Shown in pieces: positions 47,208-56,173 of a stretch of 64,000 bases of DNA. The notes below the pieces were generated by a model. The model saw nothing but the letters and a program-made list of their open reading frames with translations, did no database searches and was not told where the DNA came from. The stretch is from Pseudomonas sp. VD-NE ins (GTDB lineage: Bacteria > Pseudomonadota > Gammaproteobacteria > Pseudomonadales > Pseudomonadaceae): contig NZ_CP134772.1 in NCBI RefSeq assembly GCF_031882575.1, positions 2,251,001-2,315,000 of the forward strand, written 5' to 3'. A program made the translations under genes and the position numbers. Within the stretch, counting starts at the first letter, position 1; every line of letters starts with the position of its first letter.

Positions 47208-48179
47208 ATGCAGCATCTCGATCTACAAGTGGTGCGCCGCGCGCTGGAGTGGTCGGTGGCGGGGCAGCGCATCTGGCTTTGCACCGTGCTGACGACTTAC
47301 GGTTCGGCACCGCGTGCGCCGGGTTCGCTGCTGGCGGTGAACGATGGCGGACAGTGGATTGGCTCGCTGTCGGGTGGCTGCGTCGAGGAGGATTTCCTTG
47401 AGCGCGTCGCCGAAGGTGCGTTTCTCGATGCAGTCAATGTCGTGCGTTACGGCGAGGGCGACGATCCGCGTTCGCGGGTCAGCCTGCCCTGTGGCGGCAT
47501 TCTCGATGTGCTGGTTGAGAAATTTGACGCTGACTGTGAGGTGCAGGCGCATCTGCGTGAATTGGAATCGGCGCTGCTGGGTCAGCGGCGCTTGATTCGC
47601 GAGGTCGATCTGGCCAGCGGTGCGCGCAGTCTGTTCGCTGATCGCGAGCAGGGTGCGCGGATCGAGCGTGAGATTGATCGGGTGCGCATCCGTGTCGGCG
47701 CGGCACAGCGTCTGTTGCTCGCCGGCTACTCCAGCGTGGCACAGGCCTGTGCCGAGTTTGCTGTCGGCCTCGGGTTTGAGGTGATTCTCTGTGATCCGCG
47801 CGATGAAGTGCTCGAAGGCGTTGTGCTGGATGGCGTGGAAATTCGTCGGCAATTGCCATCGGTGTTTATTGCCGACGGCGGTTGCCATCGCGATACGGCG
47901 GTCGTGGCGCTAACCCACGATCCACGTATCGACGACCTGGCGATGATGGAAGCGGTGCGCACTGAAGCCTTTTACATTGGCGTGATGGGTTCGCTGCAGA
48001 CTTCGCAGAAGCGCTTTGAGCGGTTGCGTCGGATTGGCGGTTTAGGGGAGGGTGAGTTGGCGCGGATCCATGCGCCGATCGGTCTTAACCTCGGCAGCAA
48101 GACGCCAGCGGAAATCGCGCTGGCGGTGCTGGCGGATATCTTGCGGATTCGTAGCGGGATTGCTCGGGATCAGCTCTGA
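47208..48179 (+). CDS. XdhC/CoxI-family molybdenum cofactor maturation protein
   Basis: A 323-residue XdhC-like chaperone, which binds Moco, promotes its sulfuration and inserts it into xanthine oxidase-family enzymes. The N-terminal XdhC/CoxI domain holds TTYGSAPRAPGSLLAV and SLSGGCVEEDF. The C-terminal Rossmann-like domain holds LLLAGYSSVAQAC, VVALTHDPRIDD and FYIGVMGSLQTSQKR. It starts one base after the cytochrome stop, ends the operon and is followed by a terminator. No MobA-like nucleotidyltransferase gene accompanies it. Confidence 0.9.
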   Translation: MQHLDLQVVRRALEWSVAGQRIWLCTVLTTYGSAPRAPGSLLAVNDGGQWIGSLSGGCVEEDFLERVAEGAFLDAVNVVRYGEGDDPRSRVSLPCGGILDVLVEKFDADCEVQAHLRELESALLGQRRLIREVDLASGARSLFADREQGARIEREIDRVRIRVGAAQRLLLAGYSSVAQACAEFAVGLGFEVILCDPRDEVLEGVVLDGVEIRRQLPSVFIADGGCHRDTAVVALTHDPRIDDLAMMEAVRTEAFYIGVMGSLQTSQKRFERLRRIGGLGEGELARIHAPIGLNLGSKTPAEIALAVLADILRIRSGIARDQL

Positions 48180-48197
48180 AACCGTTCGGTGTTGAAT

Positions 48198-48228
48198 AAA
48201 AAGGGCCGCTGTTCAGCGGCCCTTTTTT
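48198..48228. terminator. bidirectional rho-independent terminator
   Basis: AAAAAGGGCCGCT / AGCGGCCCTTTTTT with a GTTC loop lies between the convergent XdhC and amine oxidase genes and can end both transcripts. Its right edge touches the last codon of the minus-strand gene. Confidence 0.9.
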
Positions 48229-49510
48229 ACATCCCGAATTTGTCGCGTAAGCCGTAATACCAGGCACCCAACGCAGCAAACGGTGTGCGCAACAGTTGCC
48301 CGCCGGGGAACGGGTAGTGTGGCAAGTCGGCAAACGCATCGAAGCGCTCAGCCTGACCGCGTAACGCTTCGGCGAGCACCTTGCCGGCCAGATGGGTGTA
48401 GGTCACGCCATGGCCGCTGCAACCTTGCGAATAATAGATGTTGTCGCCCAGGCGCCCAACTTGCGGCAAGCGCGACAGCGTCAGCAGGAAGTTGCCCGTC
48501 CAGGCGTAATCAATTTTCACATCCTTGAGCTGCGGAAAAGCCTTGAGCATTTTCGGGCGGATGATCGCCTCGATGTTCGCTGGATCGCGTGCGCCATATA
48601 CTACGCCTCCGCCGAAGATCAGGCGCTTGTCGCCCGTGAGGCGGTAGTAGTCGAGCAGGTAATTGCAGTCTTCAACGCAGTAGTCCTGCGGCAGCAGCGC
48701 TTTCGCCAGTTCGTCTCCCAGCGGCTCGGTGGTGATTACTTGCGTGCCGCATGGCATCGATTTGGCTGCCAGTTCCGGGACCAGATTGCCGAGGTAGGCA
48801 TTGCCGGCGACGATAATGAACTTGGCCCTGACCTTGCCTTGCGGCGTATGCACCACCGGATTGGCGCCGCGTTCGATGCGCACGGCAGGCGATTGCTCAT
48901 AGATGATGCCGCCGAGGGACTCGACCGCCGCCGCTTCGCCGAGCGCGAGGTTCAGCGGATGAATATGCCCGCCGCTCATGTCGAGCATGCCGCCGACGTA
49001 CTGATCGCACGCAACCACTTCGCGAATACGACGTTGATCGAGCAATTCCAGCTGCGTATGACCGAAGCGCTCCCAGAGGCGCTCCTGCGATTCCAGATGG
49101 CCCATCTGCTTGGTCGTCAGGGCGGCGAACACGCCGCCGTCCTTCAGGTCGCACTGGATGTTGTACTTGGCCACGCGCTCGCGAATGATCCGGCCACCCT
49201 CGAACGCCATATGTCCGAGTAGTTGCGCTTGCTTGGGGCCGACGCTGCGCTCGATCACATCGATGTCACGACTATAACTGTTAACGATCTGCCCGCCGTT
49301 GCGCCCGGAGGCGCCGAAACCGACCTTGGCCGCCTCCAGGACCGTTACGCGAAAACCATTCTCCAGCAGGAACAGAGCAGAGGACAATCCGGTATACCCG
49401 GCGCCGATTACACAGACGTCCGTCTCCACATCATCCTGCAAGGCAGGGCGGGGCGGTACGGCATTGGCCGACGCGGCGTAATAAGACTCTGGGTAAGGGG
49501 TGTTCGCCAT
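48227..49510 (-). CDS. FAD-dependent amine oxidoreductase, PuuB-like
   Basis: A 427-residue DAO-family flavoprotein. The FAD-binding motif VIGAGYTGLSSALFLLENG lies near 34-52, followed by EAAKVGFGASGRNGGQI, the marker of the gamma-glutamylputrescine oxidase (PuuB/PauB) group. The C-terminal YSQGCSGHGVTYTHLAGK is the second FAD contact. It probably oxidises an amine or N-substituted amino acid. No glutamylpolyamine synthetase gene is adjacent, so polyamine use is an inference from family only. Confidence 0.88.
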   Translation of the reverse strand: MANTPYPESYYAASANAVPPRPALQDDVETDVCVIGAGYTGLSSALFLLENGFRVTVLEAAKVGFGASGRNGGQIVNSYSRDIDVIERSVGPKQAQLLGHMAFEGGRIIRERVAKYNIQCDLKDGGVFAALTTKQMGHLESQERLWERFGHTQLELLDQRRIREVVACDQYVGGMLDMSGGHIHPLNLALGEAAAVESLGGIIYEQSPAVRIERGANPVVHTPQGKVRAKFIIVAGNAYLGNLVPELAAKSMPCGTQVITTEPLGDELAKALLPQDYCVEDCNYLLDYYRLTGDKRLIFGGGVVYGARDPANIEAIIRPKMLKAFPQLKDVKIDYAWTGNFLLTLSRLPQVGRLGDNIYYSQGCSGHGVTYTHLAGKVLAEALRGQAERFDAFADLPHYPFPGGQLLRTPFAALGAWYYGLRDKFGM

Positions 49511-49652
49511 CCTGCAGCCTCTGTTTAATATATTTTACGAGTGCGTCGATCCTACCCGAGTTGAAAAACCTCCGCCAGCCACCAGAAAATCTTCGTCGAC
49601 GAGCCGAAATTAAATATTTTGCATATTCATAGGGTTAGGTGAAAAAAAGGTG

Positions 49653-49680
49653 TTGACACCCCTCCGGAATTCCGTAGAAT
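49653..49680 (+). promoter_or_regulatory. tRNA-Val promoter
   Basis: TTGACA (49653-49658) and TAGAAT (49675-49680) with 16-base spacing, 13 bases before the tRNA. Confidence 0.75.
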
Positions 49681-49693
49681 GCCGCCTCACAGC

Positions 49694-49770
49694 AGGCACG
49701 TAGCTCAGTTGGTTAGAGCACCACCTTGACATGGTGGGGGTCGTTGGTTCGAGTCCAATCGCGCCTACCA
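49694..49770 (+). tRNA. tRNA-Val (GAC)
   Basis: A 77-base cloverleaf, AGGCACGTAGCTC to CGCGCCTACCA. The anticodon stem CCACC/GGTGG encloses TTGACAT, anticodon GAC. The acceptor stem has one A-C mismatch. Confidence 0.95.
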
Positions 49771-49799
49771 AACAAAATCCGCTCTGCTGGGCGGTCTAG

Positions 49800-49828
49800 A
49801 AGGGCTCACCGAAAGGTGGGCCCTTTTT
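49800..49828 (+). terminator. rho-independent terminator of tRNA-Val
   Basis: AGGGCTCACC / GGTGGGCCCT with a GAAA loop (one wobble), then six T's. Confidence 0.9.
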
Positions 49829-50383
49829 TGTCGTCTGCGATTTGCAAAACTTTTGCAAAAACCTCCTCAGGGCGCCAGCTGGACTTCGCGTTTAGTCGAT
49901 CTCAGGGCATTCGAAATTCCATGCGAGGCTGTTGATTCACTGCGAGTCGAACTTCACCGTTTGCGGTCCTTGCTGAATGGCGTGCGCAAGTCTTCGTCGT
50001 GCCCCCATCCATGATCGAATTTCTGCATCGTCGGGTCAGGCAGTTGGCTGACGATTCGCCGTTCGTCGCTAGCGTCCTTTGAAAAAGTGTGGATATTGAA
50101 AGGGTTATGAGTGTTACTAACCAACCAGTTATCAAAAAACCGTTGTTACTGTTCGTGGAATTAAGTAACATTCGCCCCGCGTTCACCACCACGGTTTATG
50201 CATTTTTAAATCCCAAGCTTCCATCAGCTGCTTGGGATTTTTTTTGCCTGCGATTTGGCTTTGCCGTTTCATTTTTCCTCTCGATCTCCCGTAATTGCCT
50301 GGCGATTGCTCGCAGGCAAATCCCTGCTTTTTCGACTACTACTGACTGGCCGATTTTCAACTCTTTGCGATGAGGGTGTATCG
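49829..50383. other. AT-richer gap without a convincing gene
   Basis: About 555 bases follow the tRNA-Val terminator. The reading frames here (96 codons on the minus strand from 50192, 94 on the plus strand from 50089) have odd composition and no ribosome-binding site or recognisable product. The stretch 50089-50215 is much more AT-rich than the neighbourhood and ends in a good terminator, so a short untranslated transcript is possible. I found no repeated tRNA 3' end that would mark an integrated element. Confidence 0.4.
50208..50245 (+). terminator. orphan rho-independent terminator
   Basis: AAATCCCAAGC (50208-50218) and GCTTGGGATTT (50230-50240) are perfect complements followed by a T-run of eight. 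No coding gene is upstream on this strand, so it may end a small RNA. It could also insulate the DUF2214 gene. Confidence 0.75.
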
Positions 50384-50839
50384 ATGCTGGTTCACTGGTT
50401 TCTAGCGGCTATTCATCTATTGGCTTTTGCCTTGGGCTTTTGGGCGGTTCTGAATCGAGGGACGGCATTCAGCCGCCTTGCTGCTGGCGCAGATGAGGTC
50501 CGGCGCGTTTTGCTCGCCGATAATCTATGGGGGATTTCTGCGTTGATTCTGCTGGTGACAGGCGGGATGCGGGCTTTTGGAGGCTTTGAAAAGGGCACTG
50601 ACTATTATCTTCATCAGCCACTGTTTCATCTGAAGATGACGCTGTTTGTGCTGATCCTGATTGTCGAACTCGCCCCGATGATCACGTTGATCAAATGGCG
50701 GATCGCGTCCGCACGCGGCGCAGCAATCGATACCGGGCGCGCGAAGCTATACGCGCGAATCAGTCATGTCGAGGCGTTGTTGCTGGTGCTGATGGTGATC
50801 GCGGCCACGGGCATGGCGCGTGGTGTGACATTCGGTTAG
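50384..50839 (+). CDS. DUF2214-family membrane protein
   Basis: A 151-residue protein with four membrane spans, beginning MLVHWFLAAIHLLAFALGF; GATGAGGG precedes the ATG. The pattern (AIHLLAF, ADNLWGISALILLVTGGMRAF, FHLKMTLFVLILIVELAPM) matches DUF2214, whose His residues suggest heme or metal binding in the membrane, though function is unknown. It is alone, between the orphan terminator and rsmE. Confidence 0.8.
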   Translation: MLVHWFLAAIHLLAFALGFWAVLNRGTAFSRLAAGADEVRRVLLADNLWGISALILLVTGGMRAFGGFEKGTDYYLHQPLFHLKMTLFVLILIVELAPMITLIKWRIASARGAAIDTGRAKLYARISHVEALLLVLMVIAATGMARGVTFG

Positions 50840-50858
50840 AGGGCGAATTCTCTGTGTT

Positions 50859-50878
50859 CTGTCGGAAACGTCCGACAG
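50859..50878. repeat. short perfect hairpin
   Basis: CTGTCGGA (50859-50866) and TCCGACAG (50871-50878) enclose AACG. There is no T-run. It lies 20 bases after the DUF2214 stop and may stabilise its mRNA end. Confidence 0.4.
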
Positions 50879-51065
50879 CCAGCCTCGGTGATGGCAGGTA
50901 GTATCGGGCGGCAAGAGGGTGCGGGGGCGGAATGAAAGGGGAATCGGGATTTGCGTGTCAGGCGCCGTACCCAGCAGAGTGGGGAGCGGATGGCAAAACG
51001 GCGCGTGAATCTCTAGCCAGTCATTCCACAAGGTAAAACGGACTGGCTACTGACTGCGATGCGGC

Positions 51066-51260
51066 TCAGGGCGTTTGTGGCTTGTCCGGGGCGGTCAGGC
51101 CAGCCTGAATGCGCTGGTAAATCTCTTCACGGTGCACTGCAACGTTTTTCGGAGCGTTGATACCAATGCGGACCTGTTGGCCGCTAACGCCCAGAATGGT
51201 GATAGTGATGTCATCACCGATGTTTATGCTTTCACCGACTTTGCGGGTGAGTATCAGCAT
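51066..51260 (-). CDS. rsmE: CsrA-family translational regulator RsmE
   Basis: A 64-residue RNA-binding dimer that represses mRNAs carrying GGA motifs near the ribosome-binding site and is titrated by RsmX/Y/Z RNAs under GacS/GacA. The sequence starts [19 protein letters not shown], with the RNA-contacting [12 protein letters not shown]. It matches my memory of RsmE rather than RsmA (MLILTRRVGETLMVGDD). I start at MLIL; the 10-residue upstream extension is not part of the family. Its own ribosome-binding site CAAGGAGA resembles the Rsm recognition motif, suggesting autoregulation. Confidence 0.92.
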   Translation of the reverse strand: MLILTRKVGESINIGDDITITILGVSGQQVRIGINAPKNVAVHREEIYQRIQAGLTAPDKPQTP

Positions 51261-51510
51261 GGTCTTCTCCTTGATTGCTTTGTAGGGCACCTGATTCAGA
51301 CAGTGCAGAGGTCGGTGGTACGTATAGATTAGTGCGAAGTCTCACGGTTTGGGTGCCTCTTTCTGACGCGCAGAAGCGGCATTAATTCCCAGGGCGTAAC
51401 TATACAGAGGCTGCAAGCATCAATCTCGTTGTTTTGCGCCCATTTTGCGGGGCTCGCGAAGTATTTATGAATGATAAGATCGCGGCTTTGAGAATTTCGA
51501 GGAAAGCGTT

Positions 51511-51879
51511 GTGCGCAAATTGGTTTGGGTAGTCGCGGCACTGGTATTGGCAGGGTGTGGTGAAGGGAAGAATGTAGACGCACCGAAACCACAATCGGCT
51601 GCAGTTGCGGCGCCAACGGCGGCCGCAGCACCACAATGGGATCTCGAAGTCCGCGGCGAAACCCCGCAGGCTATCAGCGACCTGAGTGGCTGGTTGATCG
51701 AGCACGCTTTCGTACCTACGGTGATCAAGGACAGCAGTGGCAAAGCGCGAATTCTGATTGGTCCTTTCAACTCGCAAGCCGAAGCTGAAGCCCGAAAAGT
51801 ACAAGTGGATGCCGCTCTGGTGAAAGCCAAGAAGCAGAATATTGAATCGGTGGTGATCGAGCACCCGATCACGCCGTAA
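51511..51879 (+). CDS. SPOR-domain lipoprotein
   Basis: A 122-residue lipoprotein starting with GTG after GAGGAAAGC. The signal ends in the lipobox LAGC (Cys16), followed by an Ala/Pro-rich linker and a C-terminal SPOR-like domain (about 43-118, WDLEVRGETPQAISDLSGWL and ILIGPFNSQAEAEA). The residue after Cys is Gly, which favours the outer membrane under the usual sorting rule. It probably binds septal peptidoglycan. It is divergent from rsmE, and the siderophore-interacting gene follows 87 bases later. Confidence 0.8.
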   Translation: MRKLVWVVAALVLAGCGEGKNVDAPKPQSAAVAAPTAAAAPQWDLEVRGETPQAISDLSGWLIEHAFVPTVIKDSSGKARILIGPFNSQAEAEARKVQVDAALVKAKKQNIESVVIEHPITP

Positions 51880-51966
51880 ACGCCGCGTTTCAGCGGAGCG
51901 ACCTAAAGGACCTCGGATGTGGCTCGTCTTATACGAGTCAGTCACGATTTTCCGAAGGAGCTCCGC

Positions 51967-52869
51967 ATGGCCTCCGCCAATCCTTACAAGCTGTTCGACG
52001 TCATCCTGCATCGCAAAACCATACTCAGCCCGCATATGATGCGAATCACGCTGGCCAGTCCTGCTGTTAAAGAAATGGCCACCTGGGCGCCGGATCAAAG
52101 GGTGAAACTGTTTTTTCCTGCGGCTGATGGTTCGCCTGCCAGGCTTGCTCAGGGAGAGGGTTGGTACGCCCGCTTCAAGGCAATGATTGCCGATCGACGT
52201 CCGGCCATGCGCACTTACACCATTCGCCATTTGCGTGCAGAACAAGGCGAAGTGGATATTGATTTCGTCCTGCATGGCGAAACCGGGCCGGCTTCGCGTT
52301 GGGCGCTTCGGGCGCAGCCCGGTGATTCGATGCAGATTCTCGCCCCGGATCGCCGCTTTTCAGCACAGGACGCCGGAGGGTTCGAATGGAAGCCGCCGCA
52401 GACCCTTAAGCAGGTTCTGCTGGTCGCCGACGGCACGGCGCTACCTGCGGCCATGGGCATTCTCGATGAGTTGGCCGCTTTGGCCGAGCCACCCCTGACG
52501 CAGGCGTTTTTCGAAGTCGACAGTGTCGAGGATATGCTGGCAGTTCCCGATTGGGTCGGGCTGACGGTGCAGTGGCTGATCCGGGACCAGGCCGGCGCCG
52601 GTACGTTGATGGCGGCGGCCGTACAGAAAGCCGTTCCACCCCTTCATGCCTCATCCATCGGCCAGGCTGTCGAGTTGGCCGAGGTCGATATCGATAAAGA
52701 GATTCTTTGGGAAATAGCCGAGGCAGCCAGTGAGGGTTTCTATGGCTGGATCGCTGGAGAAAGCGCCGCGGTGATGAGCCTGCGCAGGTACCTGATCAAA
52801 GAGTGCGGGATCCCGAGGGAGTCGCTCAACCTGATGGGGTACTGGCGCTACAACAAGGCGGGCAGCTAG
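51967..52869 (+). CDS. siderophore-interacting FAD-binding protein (ViuB/SIP family)
   Basis: A 300-residue cytoplasmic flavoprotein of the ferric-siderophore reductase family, expected to release iron by reducing Fe(III)-siderophores. The FAD-binding beta-barrel holds MRTYTIRHLR (the RxYT motif) and DFVLHGETGPASRWA. The C-terminal SIP domain holds LLVADGTALPAAMGIL and FYGWIAGESAAVMSLRRYL. I start at MASANPYKLF with AAGGAG before the ATG. No Fur box is clear in the short upstream gap, so iron control is unproven. Confidence 0.9.
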   Translation: MASANPYKLFDVILHRKTILSPHMMRITLASPAVKEMATWAPDQRVKLFFPAADGSPARLAQGEGWYARFKAMIADRRPAMRTYTIRHLRAEQGEVDIDFVLHGETGPASRWALRAQPGDSMQILAPDRRFSAQDAGGFEWKPPQTLKQVLLVADGTALPAAMGILDELAALAEPPLTQAFFEVDSVEDMLAVPDWVGLTVQWLIRDQAGAGTLMAAAVQKAVPPLHASSIGQAVELAEVDIDKEILWEIAEAASEGFYGWIAGESAAVMSLRRYLIKECGIPRESLNLMGYWRYNKAGS

Positions 52870-52875
52870 CCAAAA

Positions 52876-52912
52876 AAAAGGCCTCGGACATGACGTTCGA
52901 GGCCTTTTCTTT
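52876..52912. terminator. bidirectional rho-independent terminator
   Basis: AAAAGGCCTCG and CGAGGCCTTTT with A/T runs on both sides lie between the convergent siderophore-interacting and endA genes. Confidence 0.88.
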
Positions 52913-52923
52913 CAAGTGGTCGA

Positions 52924-53613
52924 TCACCCGCAGGCTTTCATGTTCACCGGGCCGACAAATTCATTACCGCGGCCCATCACACACGCCACGCTCTGATTGC
53001 GCTGACGCTCCCAGTCCTGCACCGGGTAAGTCTTGTCCCACGCCTCATACAATTGCCGATCCTGTTTCGACAGGCGCAAGCCGTACTGCTTGCTCATGTA
53101 GAAATAAGTGCGGGCGATCATGCCGCGAATTGACGGGCGAGGCATGACCTTCTTCGCCTTGAAGTCGACCTGGGTCAGGCACGAACCGTACTGCCCCGAC
53201 TGCACGGGCAACCAACCGTAGCTGAAGTTGCTGCGATCGCCATTGACCTCGCCAATGCTCGGCACCAGGTTATGCAGGTCGGCTTCGGCCTTCTGATAGC
53301 TTGGGTCGTAACGGGTGCAATTCTTTCTGCCGCCTTCCTGCCAGCACTGACGCTGATGACCGAACTGCCAAGCCGGAACAATGTGTTCCCACTCGATGCG
53401 TGACGCACGTTTGGCATTCTTGCGCGGCACGTAACCGCAGGCTTTCAGGTCAACCTTGTTGCCGGTGTACTTGCACCCGCAATAAAACTCAGTGGACTGC
53501 GGCGCATACAGTTTCCAGGCGACCTTTTTGGCCTCGGTAAATGTGCGGGGTGCGCCAGCCTGGGCACCCATGGCGATAAACAGCAACAGCAAAGCAAAAC
53601 AGCGGACACTCAT
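52924..53613 (-). CDS. endA: endonuclease I
   Basis: EndA is a periplasmic or secreted non-specific DNase. The 229-residue protein has a signal peptide (MSVRCFALLLLFIAMGAQA), several cysteines that fit periplasmic disulfides, the catalytic region RIEWEHIVPAWQFGHQRQCW and NLVPSIGEVNGDRSNF, which holds the beta-beta-alpha-metal active site. AAGGAAG precedes the chosen ATG. It begins only four bases after the DUF1654 gene and probably shares its LexA-box promoter. A strong terminator follows. Confidence 0.95.
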   Translation of the reverse strand: MSVRCFALLLLFIAMGAQAGAPRTFTEAKKVAWKLYAPQSTEFYCGCKYTGNKVDLKACGYVPRKNAKRASRIEWEHIVPAWQFGHQRQCWQEGGRKNCTRYDPSYQKAEADLHNLVPSIGEVNGDRSNFSYGWLPVQSGQYGSCLTQVDFKAKKVMPRPSIRGMIARTYFYMSKQYGLRLSKQDRQLYEAWDKTYPVQDWERQRNQSVACVMGRGNEFVGPVNMKACG

Positions 53614-53617
53614 CGAA

Positions 53618-53857
53618 TCAATCTTCCTTCGGTACAACCCAAAAAATCTGCACGCCGCCGTCGTCGCGATAGGCGAGGGTGACGTTGTCGTTCTCGTCGA
53701 TTTCCTCGAGCAGGCGCTCCCACTCGTCCATCGGCTCGTCCGGCAGACGGAAGATCAGTGCGGCTTTGGCTTTCTGGGCGGTAGGGGAATTGATGATTTT
53801 CTGAACGCGCATGCCCATGCGTTCGTAAGCGTCAGGAGCATCAGGGGAGGTGGCCAC
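53618..53857 (-). CDS. DUF1654 protein
   Basis: A 79-residue protein of the DUF1654 type, a small family common in Pseudomonas chromosomes and phages, recognised by AYERMGMRVQKIINSPTAQKAKAALIFRLP and WERLLEEI. I choose a GTG start (ATSPDAPDAYERM after the initiator) because AAGGA lies 7 bases upstream and the predicted transcription start lies downstream of the first in-frame ATG. The promoter carries a LexA box. Function is unknown; SOS control and linkage to a DNase gene suggest a role in the DNA-damage response. Confidence 0.8.
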   Translation of the reverse strand: MATSPDAPDAYERMGMRVQKIINSPTAQKAKAALIFRLPDEPMDEWERLLEEIDENDNVTLAYRDDGGVQIFWVVPKED

Positions 53858-53875
53858 GAGGTTATCCTTATTAAG

Positions 53876-53916
53876 CTGTACGTGCATACAGTATTTAACT
53901 GTAAGCATTTTCGCAA
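53876..53916 (-). promoter_or_regulatory. LexA box and sigma-70 promoter of DUF1654-endA
   Basis: CTGT-ACGTGCAT-ACAG (53876-53891) is an exact CTGT-N8-ACAG SOS box. On the minus strand TTGCGA (53916-53911) and TACTGT (53893-53888) with 17-base spacing form the promoter, so the box covers the -10 and start site, the standard repressing position. Confidence 0.75.
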
Positions 53917-54011
53917 CTGCTTAAAATTCAAGAAAATCCTCTGACAGCGGTTTTCAGATTTTGGTGTAGGCCGTGTCGATTTTTTTGTGGGAAAAGTGCG
54001 AGAGCGTTGTA

Positions 54012-54080
54012 AGCGATGCACCACCCGCCTATTGGGCGAGTGGTGCGCAGGGTGCCCGATCGAGAATTGATCGGGCGAAG
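54012..54080 (-). terminator. two hairpins after ansB, possible terminator
   Basis: On the transcript, CGATCAATTCTCGATCG-type and CACCACTCGCCC-type stems follow the ansB stop within 75 bases (plus-strand arms TGCCCGATC/GATCGGGC and GCACCAC/GTGGTGC). No T-run follows directly, so termination is uncertain. Confidence 0.4.
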
Positions 54081-54085
54081 GCGAA

Positions 54086-55522
<1,437 letters not shown>

Positions 55523-55972
55523 ATGTCACTGACGGTCGGTTTATCTAATCCTGCGGCAGTCACCATCGGCGGCAAAACCGCAGCGACCATCAATGCATTG
55601 AGTCAGGCGGAGGCGGACGCTTCCACCGAAGCGCTGGGCACTGAGAAAGAGCAGAGCAACCAAGTCAGGACCGGTGGTGCTGCCGCGCCAGAAGACAGCA
55701 AGGCTGAAAGCGGCGACAACCTGAGCGTCACGGTCAAGATGTTGCTCAAGCGAATGCAGGAACTGCAGAAGCAACTTCAGGAGCAGCAACAACAACTGGC
55801 GGCCGCACAAGCCAAGACCTATCCGACGCCTGAGGCCAAATCGCAAGCGGTGATGTCCATTCAGGGGCAAATCGCGCAAACCAGCGCTGCGATGGCAGAA
55901 GTGGCCGGTGCACTGGTCAAGGAAATGACGAAGAGTTCCACCAGCGGTAACCTGGTCAGCACCACGGTATAA
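55523..55972 (+). CDS. hypothetical coiled-coil protein (FlxA-like)
   Basis: A 149-residue protein beginning MSLTVGLSNPAAVTIGG, with TAGGGAG before the ATG. The first 60 residues are Ala/Thr/Ser/Glu-rich and probably disordered. Residues from about 68 to 96 (VKMLLKRMQELQKQLQEQQQ) form a strong coiled coil, and a second helix follows (VMSIQGQIAQTSAAMAEVAGALV). It vaguely resembles FlxA-like proteins. No signal peptide or membrane span is seen. The gene stands alone between ansB and the ribose operon. Function is unknown. Confidence 0.7.
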   Translation: MSLTVGLSNPAAVTIGGKTAATINALSQAEADASTEALGTEKEQSNQVRTGGAAAPEDSKAESGDNLSVTVKMLLKRMQELQKQLQEQQQQLAAAQAKTYPTPEAKSQAVMSIQGQIAQTSAAMAEVAGALVKEMTKSSTSGNLVSTTV

Positions 55973-56028
55973 GCAGCGAAGGGGCGAGTCGGACGATTCG
56001 CCCTACAACAAATGACGATTTCTGATTG

Positions 56029-56079
56029 TTGACAAATGTCGGCGGGATTCGCATAGTTCGGTCTACGCAAACGTTTGCG
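56029..56079 (+). promoter_or_regulatory. ribose operon promoter and RbsR operator
   Basis: TTGACA (56029-56034) and CATAGT (56052-56057) with 17-base spacing are followed by the perfect palindrome CGCAAACGTTTGCG (56066-56079), a typical LacI-family operator placed just after the start point, where the bound repressor blocks transcription. rbsR is encoded in the same operon. Confidence 0.8.
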
Positions 56080-56173
56080 CGGCTCTCCCGGCGCTATATG
56101 GCCTGGCAGATAGCCAAGTAGCTTACGCCGGCGCAAGCGTTGCTCACAATAATCATAAGATCGGAGTGAACCC

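Noticed and set aside
49694..50383. Integrated element or attachment site at tRNA-Val(GAC)
   Set aside because: No integrase gene and no second copy of the tRNA 3' end was found downstream, so an insertion cannot be claimed.
51460..51490. Possible Fur box before the SPOR lipoprotein and siderophore-interacting genes
   Set aside because: Only the core AATGATAA matches; the second half-site is absent, so the similarity is no better than chance in an AT-rich gap.
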